A stretch of DNA of 64,000 nt from Verrucomicrobiota bacterium (GTDB taxonomy: Bacteria > Verrucomicrobiota > Verrucomicrobiia > Verrucomicrobiales > DEV007): the NCBI GenBank assembly GCA_003402735.1, contig QQNE01000002.1:1-64000 (forward strand), written 5' to 3'. A program made the translations under genes and the position numbers. Shown piece by piece: positions 40,780 to 49,489 of this stretch (position 1 is its first letter; every line of letters starts with the position of its first letter). The notes under the pieces are model-generated. The model searched no databases. It was not told the origin of the DNA and worked only from the letters and a program-made list of their open reading frames with translations.

Positions 40780-42165
40780 TCAGGCGGGTTCGAGGTCGAA
40801 GATTTTCCCGGGATTGAGAAGATTTCCGGGATCGAGGGCACGTTTCACGCAACGCAGAAGGCCGTAGCTGGCATCGTCAAACTGCCGTTTCAAGTAATCC
40901 TTCTTGGCCAGGCCCACCCCGTGTTCGCCGGTCACCGTGCCGCCGAGGGCGATGGTCTTGTCCACGATCTCGGAAAGGGCATGATGAACCCGTCGCATCT
41001 CCTCCAAATCCCGTTCATTGGTCAGGAACGTCGGATGCAGGTTTCCGTCGCCCATGTGACCAAAGGTGGCAATTTGCAGGTTGTGGCGCTGCGCCGTCTC
41101 CGAAACAAATCCCACCATTTCCGCCAAGCGACTCCGCGGCACGGTCACATCTTCAAGAATCGTCGTCGGTCGGACGCGCGCCAGGGCGGAAAATGCCTGA
41201 CGCCGCGCCATCGCCAGCTTGGCTCCGTGCGCTTCGTCGGCGGCGACCTGGACCTCATCCGCTCCGTGGCGACGGACAATCTCTTCCATGCGCGCCGCTT
41301 CATCAGCCACGGCCGCGGGATGGCCATCGGTTTCGATGAGCAGAACCGCGGCGGCGTGGGTCGGCAGGCCGATGCGGGTGTAATCCTCCACGCATTGCAG
41401 CGTGGTTTGATCGATGAATTCCAGGGTGCAGGGAATGATGCGCGCAGCGATGATCGCGGAGATGGCTTCGGCCGCGGCGCGCATCGAAGAAAAGGTGGCC
41501 AACATGGTTTTGCGGGCAGCCGGCCGCGGCAGCAATTTCAACAGAACCTCCGTGATCACGCCCAGCGTTCCCTCGGATCCGATGAACAGATCCTTGAGCG
41601 AATACCCGGCCACGTCCTTCACACAGGCGTTTCCGAGCCGGGCGATCTGGCCATCCGCCAACACCACCTCCAACGCCATCACGTAGTCCCGGGTCACGCC
41701 ATACTTCAATCCCCGCAACCCCCCGCTGTTTTCCGCCACATTGCCGCCGATCGTGGAAATCTTCATCGATCCCGGATCCGGCGGATAAAAAAGCCCCTGA
41801 CGGGCCGCCTCGTCATCGATCTCCTTGGTGATGACGCCCGGCTGGGCCCGCAAGGTAAGATTCAACGGATCCACCTCCAAGATTTTGTCGAGACGAGCCA
41901 AACAGAGCACCAGACAGCCCGGCAAAGGGACACTTCCCCCACTTAAACCGGTGCCAGATCCCCGTGTCACCACCGTGACCCCGTTTTCCCGGGCCCAACG
42001 CACGCAGGCCGCGACCTGGGCGGTTTCCGATGGAAGTGCCACGGCGAGAGGAAGCTGATACAACTCAGCCGTGCCATCGAACGAATAGGGAATCAGATCG
42101 ACACGATCCGTCAACAATCCGCCGGGGCCGACGATGTCCTGAAGAGCACGCAGTGCAGGGGTCAC
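40780..42165 (-). CDS. glcD: glycolate oxidase FAD-linked subunit
   Basis: 'VVTRGSGTGLSGGSVPLPGCLVL', 'GGNVAENSGGLRGLKYGVTRDYV', 'FGHMGDGNLHPTFL', 'TVTGEHGVGLAKKDYL'. Confidence 0.93.
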   Translation of the reverse strand: MTPALRALQDIVGPGGLLTDRVDLIPYSFDGTAELYQLPLAVALPSETAQVAACVRWARENGVTVVTRGSGTGLSGGSVPLPGCLVLCLARLDKILEVDPLNLTLRAQPGVITKEIDDEAARQGLFYPPDPGSMKISTIGGNVAENSGGLRGLKYGVTRDYVMALEVVLADGQIARLGNACVKDVAGYSLKDLFIGSEGTLGVITEVLLKLLPRPAARKTMLATFSSMRAAAEAISAIIAARIIPCTLEFIDQTTLQCVEDYTRIGLPTHAAAVLLIETDGHPAAVADEAARMEEIVRRHGADEVQVAADEAHGAKLAMARRQAFSALARVRPTTILEDVTVPRSRLAEMVGFVSETAQRHNLQIATFGHMGDGNLHPTFLTNERDLEEMRRVHHALSEIVDKTIALGGTVTGEHGVGLAKKDYLKRQFDDASYGLLRCVKRALDPGNLLNPGKIFDLEPA

Positions 42166-42266
42166 AAGAGGCGAACCCTAACCCCGAAGTCCGCAACGCC
42201 GCAAGGCCCTTTTGGGAGAGGAACGCGACGATGAACCACCCGGCGAACCCGGGCCAGACCGGTCGC

Positions 42267-43271
42267 TCAGGCGGGAACCAGACCTTGCGCGGAGGCACCC
42301 AAGGCGGAGGCGACCCGTTCGTGCACTTTGCCCTCCCGCCGCGGAATGCGAAATTGCGCCAGGAGCGTGTTTCCCGTCTGGTAAATGGAGAGCTTTTCCC
42401 CGAGCAACCCCGCTTCGTGACGGAGCACGAAGGGACGATCCGAGGGCAACTCCGCGCTGAACGTGCGTCCCCACGATTTTCCGATGAAAAAGATCCGGAC
42501 ACGATTCGACGGTTCCTGAACCGCCACCAATCGACCGACGATCCAGGAGCGAACCTGAAACCATCCCTTCCCCCGCCCGGTGACCGCGGAAACGCTCCAG
42601 AGCGGTTTCGAATCGGGCGCTCGGGCCAACAGCGCCGCGTGCTGCTCCGGAGACAGATCCTCCCGGGAGTCGGCCGCAAAGTTCCTCCAAATCAGCCAGC
42701 CACAGGCATGAACACGACGGAAAATCTTGGGCAACAGGATGAAACAGAGGAGGAGAAAGACGATGCAGAGTCCGGCGAAAAATTTCGGATCCGCCTTCAT
42801 CAGCGCGAGCCCTCCGATCACCGACATGTCCTCCATCGTGCTGACCACGAAATTGCTGACCGGTTCCGGGGAACCGTTCACGACGACCCGGGTTCCCGCC
42901 TTCATTCCGTGACTCATCAGGGTGGCGCTCCCGGCCAACAGCGCGATGACCACATCATATTCCGGTTGCGTGGTTCCGATTGCGGAAAGCGCCAGCAGAC
43001 CACCCCCCACCGGGCGGATCACCGTGTGCACAGAATCCCAAAAGGTGTCCACCCACGGCACCTTGTCAGCGAAGAACTCCACGACCAGAAAGACCCCGGC
43101 CACCGCGAGGACCGGGGTGGACCCGAGCACCTGAAGATCGCTGAACCGCTCATCCAACAGCAGCCAGTTCAAGCGAATCGCCAAACCGGTGACGAAAGTG
43201 ACCAGATAGAGGTTGATGCCAGCCAAGGTGGCGAAGCCCAGGCCCACCGCGAGTTGATCAAGGATTTCCAT
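42267..43271 (-). CDS. DUF4126-like membrane protein
   Basis: 'LGFATLAGINLYLVTFVTGLAIRLNWL', 'VEFFADKVPWVDTFWDSVHTVIRPVGGGLLAL' match the DUF4126 pattern; about 150-aa C-terminal extension. Confidence 0.7.
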   Translation of the reverse strand: MEILDQLAVGLGFATLAGINLYLVTFVTGLAIRLNWLLLDERFSDLQVLGSTPVLAVAGVFLVVEFFADKVPWVDTFWDSVHTVIRPVGGGLLALSAIGTTQPEYDVVIALLAGSATLMSHGMKAGTRVVVNGSPEPVSNFVVSTMEDMSVIGGLALMKADPKFFAGLCIVFLLLCFILLPKIFRRVHACGWLIWRNFAADSREDLSPEQHAALLARAPDSKPLWSVSAVTGRGKGWFQVRSWIVGRLVAVQEPSNRVRIFFIGKSWGRTFSAELPSDRPFVLRHEAGLLGEKLSIYQTGNTLLAQFRIPRREGKVHERVASALGASAQGLVPA

Positions 43272-43364
43272 GGCGAACGCGCTGAATCCTTTCTTCCATC
43301 ACGCCCCCGACTGCGTCCACTACAAAGCAACCGACTCTTTGTAAAGACACCCCAAATCAACGCC

Positions 43365-43985
43365 TCAAACCGCCATTCGGGACAGCTCTTTCCAGCAATC
43401 CAATGCCATGATTTCGGTGAGAATATCGTTCAAGATCTTCACGGGTGATTGCGAGGCATCGATGTGGACGGCCCGGTCCCCATAATGCTCGAGGATCGGT
43501 TTGGATTCGTTGTCGTAAATCTCGAACCGTTTCTGGATCACGGCCTCGTTGGCGTCGTCCAGACGATTCTGTTTCAGGGCGCGCTTGCGGATGCGCCGGG
43601 CCAGTTCATCGCGGTTTGGGCAGGAAAGATGAAACACTTTCAGGACTTCGCAAAACGGTTCCAGCATTTGCGCCTGTTCCACATTGCGGGGAATGCCATC
43701 GAGCCAGAGGAAATCGATGTCCGGTTTGAACGCCGCGCTCGAGATGCGGGCCTCGATCTGGCTCTTCCAAAGTTCAATGGTGAACTCGTCCGGCACCAGC
43801 TGTCCCTTGCTGGAATACTCCACGAACTTTTGGCCGAGCGGGCTGCGCGCCTCGAGAGCCCGAAAGGCATCGCCACACGAAAAGTAGTGGAAGCGCGGAA
43901 TGTGCGCGATGATGGATCCTTGGGTTCCCTTGCCACAGCCAGGTGCGCCAAAAATCAGAAACGTACGATATTTGGAAGGACGCAT
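43365..43985 (-). CDS. adk: adenylate kinase family nucleotide kinase
   Basis: 'FLIFGAPGCGKGTQGSIIAHIPRFHYFSCGDAFRALEARSPLGQKFVEYSSKGQLVPDEFTIELWK', 'FLWLDGIPRNVEQAQML'; start placed at ATG 43985. Confidence 0.85.
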   Translation of the reverse strand: MRPSKYRTFLIFGAPGCGKGTQGSIIAHIPRFHYFSCGDAFRALEARSPLGQKFVEYSSKGQLVPDEFTIELWKSQIEARISSAAFKPDIDFLWLDGIPRNVEQAQMLEPFCEVLKVFHLSCPNRDELARRIRKRALKQNRLDDANEAVIQKRFEIYDNESKPILEHYGDRAVHIDASQSPVKILNDILTEIMALDCWKELSRMAV

Positions 43986-44090
43986 GAAACAGTCGCCGGC
44001 AAACTTGTGGCCGGGGTCGGAGCGATCCTTTCGATGCAAGTCCTGCGGAATTCAACTTCCGCCTTGGTGGAACCCTGCTAGCATGTTGTT

Positions 44091-45407
44091 TTGCGGTCGC
44101 TTTTGAAAGCTCTCATCGCCCAGCTCCCGTTCAGCCTGTTCCTGAGCCTGCGTTATCTGCGGCCAAAGCGGACCTTCGTCTCCGTGATCACGTTGATCTC
44201 GGTGCTGGGGGTCACCCTGGGCGTTTGGATCCTGACCACGGTCATTGCCATCATGACCGGGTTCAACATCCAGATGCGCGAACGAATTCTGGGCACCCAG
44301 GCGCACCTGACCCTGCAACTTCCCCGGGCAGCCCCAATCCAAACCTGGCCAGAGTTGTGCAAGGAACTTCTGGCGGTCCCGGGCGTGAAGGACGTGGCGC
44401 CATTCGTGGAGGGTCAGGCGGTGCTCGACTACCACAACATCGTTTGGGTGGTGCGTGTAGTGGGCGTCGCACCCCGGCCAGGAGCCATCCAGAACAAGTT
44501 GCAAGCCTTGATTCCGCCTCCGGAATCTTTCCGCACCTTCGGCGCGTTTGATCTCTCGGACGATTACGTCATCCTCGGTCGTTTGCTGGCCGATGGCATG
44601 AGCATTCCCGTGGGCGAAACCATCATCCTCCATTCCGTGGCCAACGGCCGCGAAATCCTCGATGCCAGCAACGAAGGCCGTGAGCCGCGCCAGATGATTC
44701 TACCGGCGGAACTGAAGGTCACCGGCATTTATCAAAACGACGACGAAGAACCGGATTCCCCGATGGTCTACGTGCCGTTGGAAGTGGCGCAACCGCTCTT
44801 TGAAAATCCCGGCACCGTCAACGGCGTGGACGTGGAACTGGAAAATCCCTACCAGGTGCAACTGGTCAAGGCCACCCTAACCAAACGCTTCCCCGACTAC
44901 GAGTGGACCAGTTGGATCGACCGCAACGCCGCCGAGTTCAACGCGGTCGCCCAGGAACGCACCAACATGTATTTCCTGCTCTTCATGATCATGGTGGTGG
45001 CCGCTTTCTGCATCACGAACACAATGATCACGGTGACCACGCAAAAACGGCACGAGATCGGCCTCATGCGCGCCGTGGGCGCCCACAAAAATCAAGTCGT
45101 CGCGGCGTTCCTCTGGCAGGGATTTTCGGTCGGGCTCATCGGAACCGGAACCGGTCTGTTCCTGGCTTTCGGCACGCTCTGTTTTCGCCGCTACATCGTC
45201 CGGGGCCTCGGCTGGGCTTTCGGCATGGATCCCTACGATCCCGGCCTGGCCTTCCTCTGGAATCTGCCGGCCAAAATCACCGCCCTGGATCTGAGCGTGA
45301 TCAGCGCCGGAGCTTTCCTCGCCAGTGCCGTGGCCGCCCTGTTGCCGGCCACCCTCGCCGCGGACCTGGACCCCGCCTCGGCCTTGCGAAACCAGACCAC
45401 CGCCTAA
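44091..45407 (+). CDS. LolC/LolE-like ABC transporter permease (copy 1)
   Basis: 'SLFLSLRYLRPKRTFVSVITLISVLGVTLGVWILTTVIAIMTGFNIQMRERILG', 'TVTTQKRHEIGLMRAVGAHKNQV'. Confidence 0.88.
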   Translation: MRSLLKALIAQLPFSLFLSLRYLRPKRTFVSVITLISVLGVTLGVWILTTVIAIMTGFNIQMRERILGTQAHLTLQLPRAAPIQTWPELCKELLAVPGVKDVAPFVEGQAVLDYHNIVWVVRVVGVAPRPGAIQNKLQALIPPPESFRTFGAFDLSDDYVILGRLLADGMSIPVGETIILHSVANGREILDASNEGREPRQMILPAELKVTGIYQNDDEEPDSPMVYVPLEVAQPLFENPGTVNGVDVELENPYQVQLVKATLTKRFPDYEWTSWIDRNAAEFNAVAQERTNMYFLLFMIMVVAAFCITNTMITVTTQKRHEIGLMRAVGAHKNQVVAAFLWQGFSVGLIGTGTGLFLAFGTLCFRRYIVRGLGWAFGMDPYDPGLAFLWNLPAKITALDLSVISAGAFLASAVAALLPATLAADLDPASALRNQTTA

Positions 45408-45420
45408 TCCACCTCCGCCG

Positions 45421-46704
45421 ATGCCTCGCCGCTGGTTTCCTCCTTTCAGCCTGTTTCTCGCCCTTCGCTTTCTCCGGCCAAAACGGAACTTCGTCTCGTT
45501 GATCACCATCTTGTCGATCATCGGTGTGGCCCTCGGAGTGCAGGTGCTCGTCTTCGTCGTCGCCATCATGACCGGCTACGATGTCCGAATGCGCCAGACC
45601 GTTCTCGGTTTTGAACCTCACCTGGATCTCCAACAACCGCGACCGATCGAGAACTGGCCGGAACTTCTCGAGCTCGTCCGGAAAAACCCCGAGGTCACCG
45701 ACGCCGCGCCGTTCACAAGGGGTCAACTGGTTCTGGACGTCCATCGCCAATTGCGCGCGGTTCGCGTCCAAGGATTGGAACCGCAACCGGGCCCCATTCT
45801 GGATCGGCTCAAACGCCTGGTCCGCGAAGGAGAGGGAACCTTCGACCTCTCCGGAGACACCGTGGTGGTCGGCAGGGCGCTGGCGCGGAAATTGGGGATC
45901 AAAGTGGGCGACACGGTCATCCTGCATTCCTTGGCCAATGGCCGCCAGATGCTCGAAGCACAACGGGAGGGCCGGCAACCGGAAGATCTCATCGTCCCCG
46001 CGGAACTCACGGTCTCGGGGATCTTCGATTCCGGTCGTTACAGTTACGACGTGCAGACCATTTTCATCCCGCTTCAAACCGGTCAAACCCTCTACAGCCT
46101 GCAAGGCGCCGTTCACGGGCTCATCGCCCAGGTGCGAAATCCTTACGAGGCCGGCCTGGTCCGGGACCAACTGCGCCTGGCCATCCCGCCACCGCTCGAA
46201 ATCTACAGCTGGATGGATCGCAACCGGGCCAAGTTCGAGTTCATTGCTTCCAACCGTCTGCTGATCTATTTTCTGATGTTCATGATCGTCATCGCCGCCG
46301 GTTTTTCGATCATGAACACCATGATCACCGTGACGACACAAAAACGCCGGGAGATCGGCATCATCAAAGCGGTCGGCGCGCGCATGGATCAAATTGTCCA
46401 CGTGTTTCTGGGGCAAGGACTGGCCGTGGGCGCCATCGGCACGGCGTTGGGCCTCCTCATCGGAATCCTGCTTCTCGCCTTTCGCCAGCCCCTTCGGGAA
46501 GGCCTGGCCCAATTCACCCAACGCGAAATTTTCTCCGCCGAAGTTTATGATTTTTACGATCTTCCGGCGCACCTCGCCGCCACCGATTTGGTGGTGATCT
46601 GCGGGGGCGCTTTTTTCGCCTGTGCGTTTTCCTCATTGCTTCCAGCGTATCTTGCGGCACGGCTGGATGCCGCCCGAGCCCTTCGCAATGAATCCTCGGT
46701 TTGA
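45421..46704 (+). CDS. LolC/LolE-like ABC transporter permease (copy 2)
   Basis: 'SLFLALRFLRPKRNFVSLITILSIIGVALGVQVLVFVVAIMTGYDVRMRQTVLG', 'TVTTQKRREIGIIKAVGARMDQI'; start placed at ATG 45421. Confidence 0.88.
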   Translation: MPRRWFPPFSLFLALRFLRPKRNFVSLITILSIIGVALGVQVLVFVVAIMTGYDVRMRQTVLGFEPHLDLQQPRPIENWPELLELVRKNPEVTDAAPFTRGQLVLDVHRQLRAVRVQGLEPQPGPILDRLKRLVREGEGTFDLSGDTVVVGRALARKLGIKVGDTVILHSLANGRQMLEAQREGRQPEDLIVPAELTVSGIFDSGRYSYDVQTIFIPLQTGQTLYSLQGAVHGLIAQVRNPYEAGLVRDQLRLAIPPPLEIYSWMDRNRAKFEFIASNRLLIYFLMFMIVIAAGFSIMNTMITVTTQKRREIGIIKAVGARMDQIVHVFLGQGLAVGAIGTALGLLIGILLLAFRQPLREGLAQFTQREIFSAEVYDFYDLPAHLAATDLVVICGGAFFACAFSSLLPAYLAARLDAARALRNESSV

Positions 46705-46725
46705 TCCTTCCCTTCCCCAGAGCGC

Positions 46726-47571
46726 ATGCAGATTTACGTCGGAAAAAACGGTCAACAGCTCGGTCCATACACCCTCTTGCAGATCAACGAGATGCTGGAA
46801 GCCGGGGAGGTTAACGGGGACACCCTCGGTTGGATGCCGGGTGAATCCGGATGGAAGCCGCTGCGGGAGTTGCCTCCGGTTCTCAGCTTGATTCAATCCA
46901 TCGAAAAAGGAAAACTCGATGCCGAGCTGGCCAGGTCAGATCGGCCCACCCTCCCCCCGCCTTCGTCCATTCCACCCCAGCGGCTGCCTTCCCACGCCAT
47001 CTCCCGGTTCGGCGCACGGATGATCGACCTGATGATTTTCCAGATCATCCTCAGTTCTGTCTGGATCTTGCCTGACCCGCCACAGAGCATGCCGAACCCG
47101 GACGATTATGAAAACTTCCGCGACTTCTTTGCCGCGCTCTGGAAGGTTTCCCAAGACACCAGCAATACCGAGCAACTGGAGTATGCATGGAAGGTGCTCT
47201 ACTTCCAGCTCGGCAGTGTGTTCGCCTGGCAATTGATCGAGCCGATCTTTCTGGCCCTGACCTCGACCACTTTCGGCAAATGGATCTTCCGGCTTCGCGT
47301 CAGCGGGCCCGACGGCGGCAGACCGGGCTTTTTCCGCTGCCTTTACCGTTCCGTCCTGTTGTTTCTCTTTGGAATGGGCGCGGGTTTTGAACCTTTGCGT
47401 TGGATCGCCAACTTTTTTGCCTTCTTTCGCATCCAAAACAGCGGCGTCGCGTTCTGGGATGAACAGGCACACACCCGGGTGGATCAAGACCCGGTCGGAC
47501 CAGGCCGATCCCTCCTCGTTCTCCTCGTCCTCATTGCTCTCATGGCCGCGGATTACTTTTTGCCACGATAA
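46726..47571 (+). CDS. GYF_2-like + RDD family membrane protein
   Basis: N-terminal 'MQIYVGKNGQQLGPYTLLQINEMLEAGEVNGDTLGWMPGESGWKPL' (GYF_2); 'AISRFGARMIDLMIFQIIL' and downstream TM region (RDD). Confidence 0.85.
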   Translation: MQIYVGKNGQQLGPYTLLQINEMLEAGEVNGDTLGWMPGESGWKPLRELPPVLSLIQSIEKGKLDAELARSDRPTLPPPSSIPPQRLPSHAISRFGARMIDLMIFQIILSSVWILPDPPQSMPNPDDYENFRDFFAALWKVSQDTSNTEQLEYAWKVLYFQLGSVFAWQLIEPIFLALTSTTFGKWIFRLRVSGPDGGRPGFFRCLYRSVLLFLFGMGAGFEPLRWIANFFAFFRIQNSGVAFWDEQAHTRVDQDPVGPGRSLLVLLVLIALMAADYFLPR

Positions 47572-47601
47572 ATCCCCAAGCCAGGTGCGGTGCTTTGGGT
47601 G

Positions 47602-48801
47602 ATGCCCCGTCACCCTGCTTCCCTCTACGCCAAGGCGACCCTCGCGCTTGCCTTGCTCTCCATCTCCACACCGTTTCCGACTTCGGCGGCCACGGCTGAG
47701 GTGCTGGAAATCAAGACCATCAGCTGGCAACCCGAGCTCTACCACGGCTGGCCGACCCTGGTCCGGCGAACCAACGGCGATCTCTGGGTCTCCTGGTCCG
47801 GCGGCAGGGAATCCCATGTCTGTCCCTTTGGGCAGGTCCATTCCATGCTCTCCCGGGACGATGGCCACACCTGGAGTTGGCCGCGCATCCTCTTGGACAG
47901 CCCCATCGACGACCGAGACTCCGGCATCGCCGAAACAGCCAAGGGCTCCCTGTTGGTCACCACTTTCACCTCGCTCGCTTACGAAGATTCCCTGAAAAAG
48001 GCGCTCCAACTGGCGGAGCACACGGACAAAGGATGGATCCACAAATCCATGCCAGCCGCCCAACTGGCGCGGTGGCAGGCAGTTCACGAACGGTTGGATG
48101 ACCGGGCCCGCCAAGCCGAACTCGGCCAGTGGCTGATCCGCTCAACCGATGGAGGCATCACGTGGTCCGCCCGGATCCCAACCCTGGTGAACAGTCCGCA
48201 CGGCCCCATCCAACTGCGAGACGGACGGCTCCTTTATGCCGGCAAGGAACTTTGGAACAAAGAGCGCCGCATCGGCGTTTGTGAGTCTCTCGATGACGGA
48301 CAAACTTGGCGTTGGCTGGCGGAAATCCCAGCCCGTCCCGGGGATGATGTCCGCAATAGCTACCATGAACTGCATGCCGTGGAAGCCGCCGACGGCACGA
48401 TTTTGGCCCAGATCCGAAACCACAACCAAGCCAACGCCGGTGAAACGCTGCAGTCGGAATCCTCGGATGGCGGAAAAACCTGGACCCAGCCGCATCCCAT
48501 TGGAGTCTGGGGATTGCCCTCCCATTTGCTGCGACTTCGTGACGGACGTCTGCTGATGACCTATGGACACCGGCGCCCACCTTACGGAAATCAGGCGCGT
48601 TTGAGCGCCGATCACGGCAAGACATGGGGACATCCCATGATTCTGTCCGCAGACGGAACCGGGGGAGACCTTGGATATCCCAGCAGCGTTGAGTTGGGAG
48701 ACGGAACGCTGCTGACGGTGTGGTATGAGAACTCGATCCGGACCGAACCGCAACCGACGCGAGCGGTGCTCCGTCAAGCCCATTGGAAGCTGGTGCCGTG
48801 A
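47602..48801 (+). CDS. exo-alpha-sialidase-like (BNR repeat) secreted protein
   Basis: Asp-box repeats 'SRDDGHTWSW', 'STDGGITWSAR', 'SLDDGQTWRW', 'SSDGGKTWTQP', 'SADHGKTWG'. Confidence 0.85.
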   Translation: MPRHPASLYAKATLALALLSISTPFPTSAATAEVLEIKTISWQPELYHGWPTLVRRTNGDLWVSWSGGRESHVCPFGQVHSMLSRDDGHTWSWPRILLDSPIDDRDSGIAETAKGSLLVTTFTSLAYEDSLKKALQLAEHTDKGWIHKSMPAAQLARWQAVHERLDDRARQAELGQWLIRSTDGGITWSARIPTLVNSPHGPIQLRDGRLLYAGKELWNKERRIGVCESLDDGQTWRWLAEIPARPGDDVRNSYHELHAVEAADGTILAQIRNHNQANAGETLQSESSDGGKTWTQPHPIGVWGLPSHLLRLRDGRLLMTYGHRRPPYGNQARLSADHGKTWGHPMILSADGTGGDLGYPSSVELGDGTLLTVWYENSIRTEPQPTRAVLRQAHWKLVP

Positions 48802-48847
48802 GGTGAAATTCAGTGGCATGGGTGGGGCTGTTAGGATATCGGAGCCC

Positions 48848-49420
48848 ATGGCACGCGATATCGTGTATTTTGACTTGGAAACCCAACGCACCGCGGGAGA
48901 CGTCGGCGGCTGGTCCGGAAAGGCCAAGATGGGCATGTCCATTGGCGTAACCTACAGCACCGCCGCCGGCCAATACCGGATCTTCAGGGAAAAAGACGCG
49001 GACGCCCTCGTGCAACAACTCCTGGCCGCGGATCTGGTGGTCGGGTTCAACCAGATCAATTTCGATTACGAGGTCCTCATGGCCTACACCATCTTCGACC
49101 TGCGGGAACAGTTGCGCAGCCTCGATCTCATGGTTGAGCTGGAACGCAGTCTCGATCACCGGCCCAAATTGGAAGCGGTTGCCATCGCTTCCCTCGGCGT
49201 TGGCAAAACCGCCGACGGCCTGCAAGCGATTCGCTGGTGGCAGGAAGGCAACCTCAGGGAAATCGCCCGTTACTGCTGCTTTGACGTGAAGGTCACCAAG
49301 ATGATCCACGAATATGGGGTGCAACACGGTCACGTGAAATACGTGGACAAATTCGGGCGGGTCCAGGCCATCCCGGTCGACTGGGGACGCACTGCCAAGG
49401 CCCAGACGCCCTCTTCGTAA
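48848..49420 (+). CDS. ribonuclease H-like (YprB-type) domain protein
   Basis: 'DIVYFDLETQRTAGDVGGW', 'DLVVGFNQINFDYEVL', 'EIARYCCFDVKVTKMIHEYG' carry DEDD-like acidic motifs; start placed at ATG 48848. Confidence 0.75.
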   Translation: MARDIVYFDLETQRTAGDVGGWSGKAKMGMSIGVTYSTAAGQYRIFREKDADALVQQLLAADLVVGFNQINFDYEVLMAYTIFDLREQLRSLDLMVELERSLDHRPKLEAVAIASLGVGKTADGLQAIRWWQEGNLREIARYCCFDVKVTKMIHEYGVQHGHVKYVDKFGRVQAIPVDWGRTAKAQTPSS

Positions 49421-49489
49421 GAGTCTGGTTGAACAGCGCAGCGATCATCGGAATGTTGTCCTTCCCGCTCTTCTCTGGGATACTGACCG

